DNA from: Halorussus aquaticus
GTDB taxonomy: Archaea; Halobacteriota; Halobacteria; Halobacteriales; Haladaptataceae
Direction: 5' to 3'
Assembly: GCF_024218795.1 (NCBI RefSeq)
Contig: NZ_CP100400.1
Location: 2,232,001-2,296,000, forward strand
DNA: 64,000 nucleotides
A program made the position numbers and the translations under genes. Under the pieces are notes generated by a model. The model was not told the origin of the DNA, ran no database searches, and saw nothing but the letters and a program-made list of their open reading frames with translations. Below are positions 17,181-25,191 of this stretch, piece by piece (positions within the stretch are counted from its first letter, which is position 1; the number at the start of each line of letters is the position of its first letter).

Positions 17181-17399
17181 TCAGTTCAGCGCGTCCACTT
17201 CGTCGGTGAGGTCGGCGGGTTCGTCCACCGGCCCTCTGACGAAGAGACTGTGAGCGATGACCAGCGCGGCGACCACGCCCGCGATGATTACCGCGGTCGA
17301 AAGCGCGAGCGAGGTCAGCACGCCGACGACAGCGCCGACTCCCATCGTGGCGAAGATGGCGACCAGCACGAGGTCGTAGTACTGCACGGTGTAGTTCAT
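17181..17399 (-). CDS. 72-residue two-helix membrane protein
   Basis: This small protein (MNYTVQYYDLVLVAIFATMG at the start) has two predicted membrane helices, about residues 10-30 and 34-55, rich in Gly, Ala and Val. A short acidic C-terminal tail follows (DEPADLTDEVDALN). It is separate from acsA and from the lipoprotein gene, each on the same strand. Proteins of this size with the YYDLVL start are recurrent in haloarchaea, but I know no function. Confidence 0.65.
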   Translation of the reverse strand: MNYTVQYYDLVLVAIFATMGVGAVVGVLTSLALSTAVIIAGVVAALVIAHSLFVRGPVDEPADLTDEVDALN

Positions 17400-17459
17400 G
17401 TGAAACCTGACGCCACGCTACCGAAAGAAGGTTGGGTAACGCCGCCCCGGCGGCGTCGG

Positions 17460-18299
17460 TCAGTCCCCCTTCGCGACTGCTTCGTCCGTCCACTCCGGTT
17501 TCTTGACCGTGACGTTACTGACCTCGACGAGGCGGAACTCGGTTCGCATGTATACGTCCGGTCCGCGTCCGCCCTTCGTGAGGTTCATCGAGATACGACG
17601 GACGAGTCCGTCGCGACTTACGAGGACCGACCCCGAGACGTTCGTTATCGAGTCCGAGAGGACGAACTTTGCGTCGCTGTCGAGACCCGCGAGTCGGTAC
17701 TTCACGAACAGTTTCCCGTCTCGTCGGACGAGGCTGGGATTCTCGTACTGTCCGGTCCGCAAACGCGATTCGAGGAACGACACCATCGCCGTCCTCGGCT
17801 GGAACTCCGCCACGGAGTTCGGTGGAACGGTGCCAGTCCTGTATTCGGTTTCGCCTGCGACGTACTTCTTGTAGAAATCGGTCCCGTTGAGATACGAGAC
17901 GGTCATTCTGCGGTCTCTCTCGGAGGACTGGTTCGTGTATCGGTACTTTTCGTCCGTTTCGAGGCTTCTCTTGACTATTTCCGTGGTGTGGTGGGTTTGG
18001 GTCCCGTCTTCGAGAACTCGGGACTTGTCGAACCGAAGCGTGTAACTACTGTTCCGGATGACGCGTGCGTAGTTCTCGGTAAGCGCCGTGGCGTTCCCGA
18101 TTCCCCGCCGGTTCACGCTCTCGGGCAACGTTACGTCTTCGAGCGTCATCGGCGTCGTCGTAGTCTCCGGGTCTCCGATGTTCACCGTGTCAGTCGTCTC
18201 GGCAGCGGTACGTCGTTCGCCGGACAGTGGCGAGTTGCATCCCGCCAGTAGCAGCACTACGATGACTGCGATAGTGCAGACCGTCTCTCTTCGCGACAT
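17460..18299 (-). CDS. haloarchaeal lipoprotein of unknown function
   Basis: This is a 279-residue secreted protein. Residues 1-21 form a lipoprotein signal with lipobox LLAGC (C21) after MSRRETVCTIAVIVV. The twin arginine at 3-4 is not in a strong Tat context, so the route (Sec or Tat) is open. The mature part is mostly beta-rich with many Ser and Thr, an N-terminal low-complexity linker, and repeated strands of the type YRYTNQSSERDRRMTVSYLNGTDFYKKY. It resembles the outer-surface lipoproteins with a LolA/LppX-like half-barrel common in haloarchaea; I am unsure of this. It ends near the small membrane protein gene downstream. Confidence 0.7.
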   Translation of the reverse strand: MSRRETVCTIAVIVVLLLAGCNSPLSGERRTAAETTDTVNIGDPETTTTPMTLEDVTLPESVNRRGIGNATALTENYARVIRNSSYTLRFDKSRVLEDGTQTHHTTEIVKRSLETDEKYRYTNQSSERDRRMTVSYLNGTDFYKKYVAGETEYRTGTVPPNSVAEFQPRTAMVSFLESRLRTGQYENPSLVRRDGKLFVKYRLAGLDSDAKFVLSDSITNVSGSVLVSRDGLVRRISMNLTKGGRGPDVYMRTEFRLVEVSNVTVKKPEWTDEAVAKGD

Positions 18300-18392
18300 A
18301 TCGACCGATTCCTGAGTTCAGGGTGGTAAAAGTCTGTCCGTTTGCTGCCAGAAACGCGCGACTGTTCGTGACCGACGAGTATCGAGGTCGCG

Positions 18393-20093
18393 TCAGGCCA
18401 CGCTGACCGTCTCCTGATAGCTCCCGTACTCGGCCTCGAACACCTGCATGATTTCGCCCATCGTCGCGTAGGCCTTCACCGCGTCGACGATGGCGGGCAT
18501 CACGTTCTCGCCGTCGTCGATGGCGTCCTGCAGGTCGTCCAGCGCGGCCTCGACAGCGTCGTCGTCGCGCTCCGCCTTGACTTCCGCGAGGCGGTCGAGT
18601 TGGCGCTGCTGGGTCTCCTCGTCCACCTTGAGGATGTCGGGGCGGGTGTCCTCCTCCATCTCGTACTTGTTGACGCCGACGACCGTCTCCTCGCCAGCCT
18701 CGACGCGTTCCTGATACTCGTAGGAGGCGTCCTGAATCTCGCGGTGGAAGTAGCCCTGCTCGATGCCTTCGAGGACGCCGTCGCGGACCGACCCGTCGCC
18801 CATCTCCTTTATCTCCTCGATGTAGGCCATCGCCTTCTCCTCGGTCTCGTCGGTCAGGCTCTCGACGGCGAACGACCCGCCGAGCGGGTCCGCGATGTCG
18901 GCCGCGCCCGACTCGTCGGCGATTATCTGCTGGGTTCGGAGCGCGACCCGCACGGCCTTCTCGGAGGGGAGCGCGAGCGCCTCGTCGAAGCTGTTGGTGT
19001 GGAGGCTCTGAGTACCGCCGAGGACCCCGGCGAGCGCCTGAATCGTCACCCGGACCACGTTGTTCAGGGGCTGCTGGGCGGTCAGGCTCTGGCCCGCGGT
19101 CTGGGTGTGGAACTTGAGTTGCTTGCTGGCCTCGGCCTCGGCACCGTACCACTCCTCCATGACGTTGGCGTAGATGCGCCGGGCGGCGCGGAACTTGGCG
19201 ACCTCCTCGAAGATGGAGTTGTGCGAGTTGAAGAAGAAGGAGAGTTGCGGGGCGAACTCGTCCACGTCGAGACCCCGGTCCATCACGTCCTCGACGTAGG
19301 CGAACCCGTCCGCGAGCGTGAACGCGAGTTCCTGCACCGCGGTCGACCCCGCCTCGCGGATGTGGTAGCCCGAGATGGAGACCGGCTTTATCTTGGGCGT
19401 CTCCTCGACGGCGAACTCGATGGTGTCGGTGACGATGTCGAGGCTGGGTTCGGGCGGAATCACCCACTCCTTCTGGGCGATGAACTCCTTGAGCATGTCG
19501 TTCTGGAGGGTGCCTCGAATCTCCTCGCGAGGGACGCCCTGTTTGTCGGCCAGCGCGATGTACATCGCGTAGATGACCGGCGCGGAGGGGTTGATAGTGA
19601 AGGAGGTGGAGACCTCGGCGAGGTCGATACCGTCGAACAGAATCTCCATGTCTTTGAGCGTGTCCACGGCGACGCCCTCCTTGCCGACCTCGCCGTCCGA
19701 GAGGGGGTCGTCGCTGTCCTTGCCCATCAGACTCGGCATGTCGAACGCGGTGGAGAGACCGGTCTGGCCCTCGTCGATGAGGTAGTGGAAGCGCTCGTTG
19801 GTCTCCTCGGCCGTGCCGAACCCGGCGAACTGGCGCATCGTCCACGTCCGCCCGCGGTACATCGTGGGGTAGACCCCGCGGGTGTAGGGGTCCTCGCCGG
19901 GGAAGCCCAGATCCTCCTCGTAGTCGATGTCGGCCACGTCGTCGGGGGTGTAGAGCCGGTCCACTTCGAGGTTGGACACCGTGGCGAACCGGTCCTTGCG
20001 CTCGCCGTAGGCGTCGAGTACGGGACCGAGGGTCTCTTCCTCCCACTCCTCCTTCGCGTCGCGTATCTCCGCGAGGTCGTCCTCGTCGTACAT
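18393..20093 (-). CDS. mutA: methylmalonyl-CoA mutase large (catalytic) subunit
   Basis: This is the substrate-binding TIM-barrel subunit of the B12-dependent mutase that interconverts methylmalonyl-CoA and succinyl-CoA. The 566 residues cover the catalytic domain only, ending before the cobalamin-binding domain (no DxHxxG). In archaea that domain is a separate small subunit, not present nearby. Motifs include RGRTWTMRQFAGFGTAEETN, GQTGLSTAFDMPSLMGKDSDDP, ISGYHIREAGSTAVQELAF, and RIYANVMEEWYGAE. The start ATG follows an AT-rich stretch (ATATT). The enzyme is needed for propionate and odd-chain acid use, and in some haloarchaea for the methylaspartate cycle. Confidence 0.95.
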   Translation of the reverse strand: MYDEDDLAEIRDAKEEWEEETLGPVLDAYGERKDRFATVSNLEVDRLYTPDDVADIDYEEDLGFPGEDPYTRGVYPTMYRGRTWTMRQFAGFGTAEETNERFHYLIDEGQTGLSTAFDMPSLMGKDSDDPLSDGEVGKEGVAVDTLKDMEILFDGIDLAEVSTSFTINPSAPVIYAMYIALADKQGVPREEIRGTLQNDMLKEFIAQKEWVIPPEPSLDIVTDTIEFAVEETPKIKPVSISGYHIREAGSTAVQELAFTLADGFAYVEDVMDRGLDVDEFAPQLSFFFNSHNSIFEEVAKFRAARRIYANVMEEWYGAEAEASKQLKFHTQTAGQSLTAQQPLNNVVRVTIQALAGVLGGTQSLHTNSFDEALALPSEKAVRVALRTQQIIADESGAADIADPLGGSFAVESLTDETEEKAMAYIEEIKEMGDGSVRDGVLEGIEQGYFHREIQDASYEYQERVEAGEETVVGVNKYEMEEDTRPDILKVDEETQQRQLDRLAEVKAERDDDAVEAALDDLQDAIDDGENVMPAIVDAVKAYATMGEIMQVFEAEYGSYQETVSVA

Positions 20094-20142
20094 ACTCGTA
20101 ATATTTGCACCAAGGATAATGAATCTGCGTGACTCGTTCGGG

Positions 20143-20485
20143 TTACCGGAACTGACGGCGGCGAGCGACCAGCGCGACGCAGAGCAGTGCGACGGCTGCC
20201 AGACTGAACCCGAGGGGGGTTCGGGTAGGCGTCGAAGTCCTGCGGGAGGTAGCCGAGTACGGAGCGCAGTTCGTTCGGCGACTCAGTGACGTCGGTCCCG
20301 TTCCACCGAATCGTCCCCTCGGTCGGTTTCGTGACCGTCGTACTCATCTCCATGAGCGTCGATTTCCCCGCACCGTTGGGTCCGAGTAGACCGACGACGC
20401 CCGATTCGAGTTCCATCAACACGTCTCTGAGCCCCCACACGTCGGGTGCCCACCGCTTACCGAGATTCGATATCGAGAGATTCAT
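20143..20485 (-). pseudogene. deletion chimera: N-terminus of an ABC ATPase joined to C-terminus of a membrane permease
   Basis: The minus strand opens with a convincing ABC ATPase start (MNLSISNLGKRWAPDVWGLR) and retains Walker A (GPNGAGKST) and the segment ending GYLPQDFDAYPNP at about residue 88. After this the frame changes. One nucleotide out of phase, the sequence encodes PLGFSLAAVALLCVALVARR then RQFR and TAA, which looks like the last helix and basic tail of a permease. The ATPase signature, Walker B and all other permease helices are missing. The simplest reading is one deletion that removed the 3' part of an ATPase gene and most of a downstream permease gene. It follows an intact ABC-2 ATPase/permease pair on the same strand. 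Confidence 0.8.
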
Positions 20486-20522
20486 ATCGTGTAGTTTGTG
20501 TGAAATCACGACGTCTTGATAG

Positions 20523-21302
20523 TTAATACTCGCCTAGCACGCCGCGCTCTCGGGCCTTCGTTTGGATGACGCGGAAGATACCGTAGCCGAGACCGAGATA
20601 GGCGAGTCCCACCGCGACGAGCAGGCCGAGGTCCGCGGTCGGTATCTCCAGCAGACTCTTCTGCTCGCTCATAGCCTGCCTGAGCAGATAGCTCCCCAGC
20701 GCGAATGGCGCGAACTTGAGCGCGGCGAACTGCTCGACCGGGGCCGCGATGAGTGCGATGAACGCGAACTGCATGAGTTGGAACGTGCTCTCGATTCGCT
20801 TGTAGAGCAGGGCGAGACCGCCGAAGACGTAGCCTAACCCGACTGCGGGCGCGAGCGTCAGGATTATAATCGGTGTGATGGTGAGCAGGTCGAAGCTCAG
20901 CGTGACGCCGGTCGTGAGAAGCATCAAGGCGAGAAGCATCGCCGCGATAAACAGGCTCACGGAGACGTTGACGACGGTCTTGACGCCCACGATTCGGTCG
21001 AACCCGAGCGGCGACATGTACAACTGTTCGAGCGTGCCCCATTGGGCCTCGTTCGTGATGTTGTTCGCGATGGACGAGTAGGCGCTCAGGATGAGCATCC
21101 AGAGGAAGTACCCGACGATGATGCCCTCTATCGACCGGGTGATGGCCGCACCCGCAATCTGCTGACCGCCGAAGAACATCACCGCGAACAACAGGTACAT
21201 GCTGACTATCCGCGAGACCGTGTTGACGAGGTACCGCCGCATCAGGGTGAGCGACTTGCGGAGCGAGGCGCGACTGAACAGATAGAGATGGTGGAGACTC
21301 AC
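20523..21302 (-). CDS. ABC-2 type transporter permease
   Basis: This 259-residue membrane protein has six predicted helices after an amphipathic N-terminus (SRASLRKSLTLMRRYLVNTV). The layout is that of ABC-2 exporters, including the loop ITNEAQWGTLEQLYMSPLG that touches the ATPase. Its ATG overlaps the end of the upstream ATPase gene by 4 nt, so the two are coupled. The transported compound is unknown; ABC-2 systems of this kind export lipids, drugs or peptides. A decayed second ATPase/permease follows directly downstream. Confidence 0.87.
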   Translation of the reverse strand: MSLHHLYLFSRASLRKSLTLMRRYLVNTVSRIVSMYLLFAVMFFGGQQIAGAAITRSIEGIIVGYFLWMLILSAYSSIANNITNEAQWGTLEQLYMSPLGFDRIVGVKTVVNVSVSLFIAAMLLALMLLTTGVTLSFDLLTITPIIILTLAPAVGLGYVFGGLALLYKRIESTFQLMQFAFIALIAAPVEQFAALKFAPFALGSYLLRQAMSEQKSLLEIPTADLGLLVAVGLAYLGLGYGIFRVIQTKARERGVLGEY

Positions 21303-22315
21303 GCTCGCCCCTCCACTCTCTTGGCCGCGTCCTCGGTCTCACCGTACTCGGCTTCGCCGGTCACTTCGAGGAACACGTCTTCGAGGTCGGGTTGGACGAC
21401 CGAGACCGACCGGGGCGTCAGGTCGAACTCCTCGAGAACGTCCATCAGGTCGTGTACTCGCTCGCGGTCGTCCATCGAAACCTCACAGACCGTCCAGTCG
21501 CCGCGCTCGCGCCACTCGGTCACGTCGAACTCGCTTTCGAGCGCCCGTCGGGGCGTCGTCGGAACCGCCTCCTCGAAGACCACCTCGTAGGCCTGCGTCT
21601 GGAACAGTTGTACCAGTTCCGTCACGTCCTCGTCGGTGACGACTTCGCCCTCGTCCATGATGATGATGCGGTCACAGAGGTCCTGCATCACGTCCATGTC
21701 GTGACTGCTCAGGATTACCGTCCGATTCTCCTGCGTGACGAGGCGTTCGAGTTCCTGCCGAAGGTCGTGGGACGCTTCCACGTCGAGACCCAGCGTCGGT
21801 TCGTCCAGAAAGAGGACGGGGGTCTGGCGGACGAGCGCACAGGCGAGGGCGGTCTTCTGCTTCATGCCCCGCGAGAGGTCCTTGACCACCTCGTCGGCCT
21901 TGTGGTCGATGTTCAGCAGTTCCATCAGTTCCTCGTGTTCCTCGCGGTGGTCCCGCGGGTCGATGCCCTGCAGGGACGAGAAGAACGAGAGGTTCTCCCG
22001 AACGGTCAGCCGCCAGTAGACGTTCCGCGCGCCCTCGAGGACGGCGCTCAATTTCTCGTAAATCTCTTCGTTCCCGTCGTGGACGTTCACGCCGTCGACC
22101 TCTACTTCGCCCTCGTCCGGCAGGACGACACCGAGTATCGACTTGATGGTCGAAGTCTTCCCGGCCCCGTTGGGACCTAACAGGCCGACGACGGACCCCC
22201 GCTCCACCGAGAAGGAGACGTCGTCGACTGCGACGACACTGCCGTCGCCGTACGTCTTTCGCAGGTCCCGAACCGAGAGGACCGGTTGTTTTTGTCGGCG
22301 TTCTGTTGAATCCAT
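21299..22315 (-). CDS. ABC-2 type exporter ATPase
   Basis: This 338-residue ATPase has Walker A (GPNGAGKTS), signature LSRGMKQKTALA, Walker B (VLFLDEP followed by TLGLD) and the H-loop in ILSSHDMDVM. After residue 240 there is an additional C-terminal domain of about 90 residues, typical of ABC-2 ATPases (DVTELVQLFQTQAYEVVFEE, later DLTPRSVSVVQPDLEDVFLE). An ATTTTACA box about 30 nt upstream suits a nearly leaderless start at MDSTERRQK. It forms an exporter with the permease gene that overlaps its 3' end. Confidence 0.9.
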   Translation of the reverse strand: MDSTERRQKQPVLSVRDLRKTYGDGSVVAVDDVSFSVERGSVVGLLGPNGAGKTSTIKSILGVVLPDEGEVEVDGVNVHDGNEEIYEKLSAVLEGARNVYWRLTVRENLSFFSSLQGIDPRDHREEHEELMELLNIDHKADEVVKDLSRGMKQKTALACALVRQTPVLFLDEPTLGLDVEASHDLRQELERLVTQENRTVILSSHDMDVMQDLCDRIIIMDEGEVVTDEDVTELVQLFQTQAYEVVFEEAVPTTPRRALESEFDVTEWRERGDWTVCEVSMDDRERVHDLMDVLEEFDLTPRSVSVVQPDLEDVFLEVTGEAEYGETEDAAKRVEGRA

Positions 22316-22518
22316 ACTTGAGAGAACTGCGCATCGCGTGTAAAATTTTCCATCTCAGATCAAAACGAATCCGCGCGAACGGCGTGTTCGGTCCCGCTAT
22401 GGTCGGTATTCGTCGTCCGGAAACGCGACGACGTGTTCGCAAGATGTGTAAACTACCTGTATTTTCCCGAGAGGCGCGTCGGGAAGGTGAGAAACACGAC
22501 GCCCAGAAGAGCGCCCGA

Positions 22519-23346
22519 CTACTGCAACCGCTTCGTCGTCTCCACCAGCGGGTGGCGGGCGTAGTCTACGACCGTCACGTCGTCCAGCGAGTCGAGACCC
22601 TCCTTCTCGGCGGTCTTCTCCATCCCGAGTTCCACGTCCTCGTCCACGAGGATGACGTAGGCGTCCATCTCCTCGACGTCCAGTCTGTCGGCCGCCATCA
22701 CGCGGTGGTGACCGTCGGCCAGCAGGAAGTCGCCGTCGGCGCTGTTCGGGGCGGCGTCTATGACGACGAGCGGTTCGGCCAGTCCGCGTTCGAGTTCGTA
22801 GGTCCGGCCCTCCAACTCGTCGGCGTAGACCTTCCCCTGCGTCGGAGTGAGGTCGTCGAGCGGGACCTCCTTGCGGGTCTGTTCGACCTCGGTGTCGTGG
22901 ATAGATTCGAGAGTCCGCATCAGTTTGCCGACCTTCTCGGGCGTCGCTCGCTCTATCTGAGAGCGAATCACGTCGGTGTTGGAGATGATGCCCACGAGGT
23001 TGCCCGCGTCGTCCACCACGGGGAGTTTCTGGATGCCCGACCGGAGGATGACGCGCGCGGCGTCGTTCACGTTCATGTCGGGGTGGGCCACGATGAGGTC
23101 CTTGCTCATCACCTTGAATATCGGTTCGCGGTCGTCGGCGAGCAGGAGGTCGCGCGCGCTGACGAACCCCTCGACTCGCCGCCCGTCACAGACCGGGTAG
23201 CCGTTGTGTTCGTCGCTTTCGACGATGCGACGCGCGACCTCGTCCACGGTGGCGTCGGGCGATACCGTCGCCACGTCGCGGGTCATGTAGTCTTTGACCT
23301 TCGGCTTGCCGTCGGCAGTCCCGCCGTCCGCTACGGCCACGTCCAT
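22519..23346 (-). CDS. CBS-pair protein with ParB/SerK-like domain
   Basis: The 275-residue protein has two CBS domains (about residues 18-70 and 77-130; KDYMTRDVATVSPDATVDE and KVMSKDLIVAHPDMNVND), which bind adenine nucleotides. A ParB/sulfiredoxin-fold domain follows, with PTQ at 168-170 and the nucleotide motif DGHHR at 211-215. In Thermococcus the same fold with a DGHHR-type motif is the ADP-dependent free-serine kinase SerK, so a kinase or related phosphotransferase is more likely than a partition nuclease. I set the start at 23346 (MDVAVADGG), since an upstream GTG lengthens it without homology-like sequence. The TrkA-N/DHH gene ends 72 nt upstream on the same strand, so the two may share a message. 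Confidence 0.8.
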   Translation of the reverse strand: MDVAVADGGTADGKPKVKDYMTRDVATVSPDATVDEVARRIVESDEHNGYPVCDGRRVEGFVSARDLLLADDREPIFKVMSKDLIVAHPDMNVNDAARVILRSGIQKLPVVDDAGNLVGIISNTDVIRSQIERATPEKVGKLMRTLESIHDTEVEQTRKEVPLDDLTPTQGKVYADELEGRTYELERGLAEPLVVIDAAPNSADGDFLLADGHHRVMAADRLDVEEMDAYVILVDEDVELGMEKTAEKEGLDSLDDVTVVDYARHPLVETTKRLQ

Positions 23347-23418
23347 GACTGGTTGGATGCGGTCGCGGGTCAAAAGGATTCCCGCTCGCCGTCCGGACGA
23401 GACTCCGGCCCGGTGTCG

Positions 23419-24936
23419 TCAGTCCTCGTTCTCGACGACGGTCGTGTCGAAACTCGCCTCGCCGCCGCGGGCGTACTCGCCGTCGGTCTGTGGCGACGAC
23501 TGAATCGTCTCGAAGAAGCGGTCCGTAATCACGTCGCTGACGACGTCGGTCAGCGAGGACTCCTCTTCTTGCTCGACTTCGCCGAGCAGACCGAGCGAAA
23601 TCTGGGCACCCGCCATGTCGGCGTGGCCGCCCGCGCTCCCGATCTGGCCGAACGCCGCCCGCATCGTCTCGCCGAGGTCGATGGCGGTTCCGCGGGCGCG
23701 TGCGGAGACGAACACCGTCCCGTCGCGGAACCCGTACACCAGCGTCGTGGTTATCCCTTCCATGTCGAGGAGTTGGTCGGCCGCCTGCGCGAGCGCGTCG
23801 CGGTCCGAGAGTTTCCCGACGCAGGTCGCCAGCACGGTGCCTTCGACCCGGCGGTTGTCGATGGCCCGCGCCATCGTCTCGAAGGTGTCGGCGCTCACCG
23901 ACGGACTCTCGACGCGCTCCAGCGTCCCCACGTCGGCGTGGGGAAGCAGGAAGGAGGCGGCCTCGAAGTCGACCGTCGAGACCTCCCGCGAGAAATCCTT
24001 AGTATCGACGCGGATGCCGTAGAGGAGACCGGTCGCCACCGACTCCGAGAGGTCGATACCGAGCCGTTGGATGTGTTCGGCCAACAGGGTGGAAGTCGCG
24101 CCGACGTCGCTCCGGAGGTCAACGAACCTCGCCTCGACCGGTTCCTTCGGCGGGTGGTGGTCCACCACGATGTCCACGACGGTGTCGGTCGGGAGTTGGT
24201 CGTTGACCCCGGGACGGGAGTGGTCCACCAGCGCGATTCCTCCGAACTCCGAGAGGTCGAGTTCGGGTCCCGCGTCGAAGTTCCGGAGGTCCAGTTCGAG
24301 CAGGTTGACGAACGCGCGGTTCTCCTGATGGGAGATGTCGCCGAAGTAGCAGGGGACCGCATCGACGCCGACCTCCTCCGCGATACGACAGAGCGCCACC
24401 GCGCTGGCGATGGCGTCGGGGTCGGGGTTATCGTGCATGAACACGGCCAGCGTCCCGTCTATCGACCGGAGCGTCCGCTGGAGGTTCGCCGTCAGGTCCG
24501 CGTGTTCGCCGAGCGAGACGCCCAACACCTGCTGGACGATGGCCTCGTTCGGGTCGATGACCCGGTCGGCCAGCGCGACGATGCGCTCGCGCTGGTCGAT
24601 GCCGTAGTCTCTGCCGAGATAGCTGACGACGTACGCGTCGGGGAACAACTCGACCGCGAGTTCCGTGGCTCGCCGATTGGTCTCGGGGTCGCAGTCGGCG
24701 ACGACGACCATGTCCGGGGCGTCGGCGCTCGTTCGCACCGTCTCGTGGTCGGTCGAGTCGCCGAGCGTCGCCGACACGCCCTCCTCGCGGAGCGCCTCGA
24801 TGCGGCTCTCGGCGTCGTCGACGACCAACAGGCTCTCGGCGTCGTCGACGACCAACAGGCTCCCGGGACCGTCGACTAACGCCTCCACGATGTTCTGACC
24901 GACGGTTCCACACCCCAACACCAACCGGGAGACCAT
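23419..24936 (-). CDS. TrkA-N / DHH-DHHA1 phosphoesterase fusion
   Basis: The 505-residue cytoplasmic protein combines an N-terminal Rossmann domain (G8-C-G-T-V-G13, acidic strand end VVDD) with a DHH-family phosphoesterase domain. The phosphoesterase motifs are HDNPDPDAIAS (168-178), DHS (238-240) and DHH (259-261), followed by DHHA1 with SAGGHADMAGAQI near residue 437. Archaeal proteins of this layout are thought to be cyclic-dinucleotide or nanoRNA phosphodiesterases whose nucleotide-binding domain senses a ligand. This copy is unusual because residues 26-34 (SLLVVDDAE) are exactly repeated as 35-43, which doubles the second Rossmann strand. Metal ligands in the phosphoesterase part look intact. 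Confidence 0.85.
   Translation of the reverse strand: MVSRLVLGCGTVGQNIVEALVDGPGSLLVVDDAESLLVVDDAESRIEALREEGVSATLGDSTDHETVRTSADAPDMVVVADCDPETNRRATELAVELFPDAYVVSYLGRDYGIDQRERIVALADRVIDPNEAIVQQVLGVSLGEHADLTANLQRTLRSIDGTLAVFMHDNPDPDAIASAVALCRIAEEVGVDAVPCYFGDISHQENRAFVNLLELDLRNFDAGPELDLSEFGGIALVDHSRPGVNDQLPTDTVVDIVVDHHPPKEPVEARFVDLRSDVGATSTLLAEHIQRLGIDLSESVATGLLYGIRVDTKDFSREVSTVDFEAASFLLPHADVGTLERVESPSVSADTFETMARAIDNRRVEGTVLATCVGKLSDRDALAQAADQLLDMEGITTTLVYGFRDGTVFVSARARGTAIDLGETMRAAFGQIGSAGGHADMAGAQISLGLLGEVEQEEESSLTDVVSDVITDRFFETIQSSPQTDGEYARGGEASFDTTVVENED
24806..24859 (-). repeat. perfect 27-bp tandem duplication inside the TrkA-N/DHH gene
   Basis: Two identical 27-nt units lie head to tail (24806-24832 and 24833-24859). 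They stay in frame and duplicate nine residues (SLLVVDDAE) of the nucleotide-binding fold. The complete identity of the copies points to a recent event, or to an assembly error. Confidence 0.9.
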
Positions 24937-25149
24937 CCTAATCCGCGCTTTCTGTTGCGCGGCCTAAAGTCTACCGTCTAGCGGCTGAAATCGGTGGTAG
25001 CTCGCGATTTCTGGTTGTCCCGGCACGGTCCCCGTGGCCGCGGACGATGTCGGTCGGTCCCGACACTGTCGCGTCGGGCAGTTCAGTCGTGCCGTAGCGT
25101 CCGGGTTCTGGGGCTCTGCCGATACAGCGGCCGTATCTCAGCAGTGGCC

Positions 25150-25155
25150 AAAAAA
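25150..25155 (-). terminator. oligo-T terminator of the nuo operon
   Basis: A run of six T (minus strand) lies 37-42 nt after the nuoN stop, in otherwise GC-rich sequence. Archaeal transcription commonly ends at such tracts. I see nothing else in the 255 bp between nuoN and the DHH gene. Confidence 0.5.
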
Positions 25156-25191
25156 GGAGTCGGAGAACGGTAGCGTCGGTTCGCGGTCGTT

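Noticed and set aside
20143-20485. Functional small ABC protein
   Set aside because: Lacks signature, Walker B and H-loop, and the frame after residue 88 encodes unrelated sequence before it runs into the mutA region.
22306-24879. 857-codon plus-strand frame opposite the CBS-ParB and DHH genes
   Set aside because: Shadow of the two minus-strand genes, with no start signal or recognisable motif.
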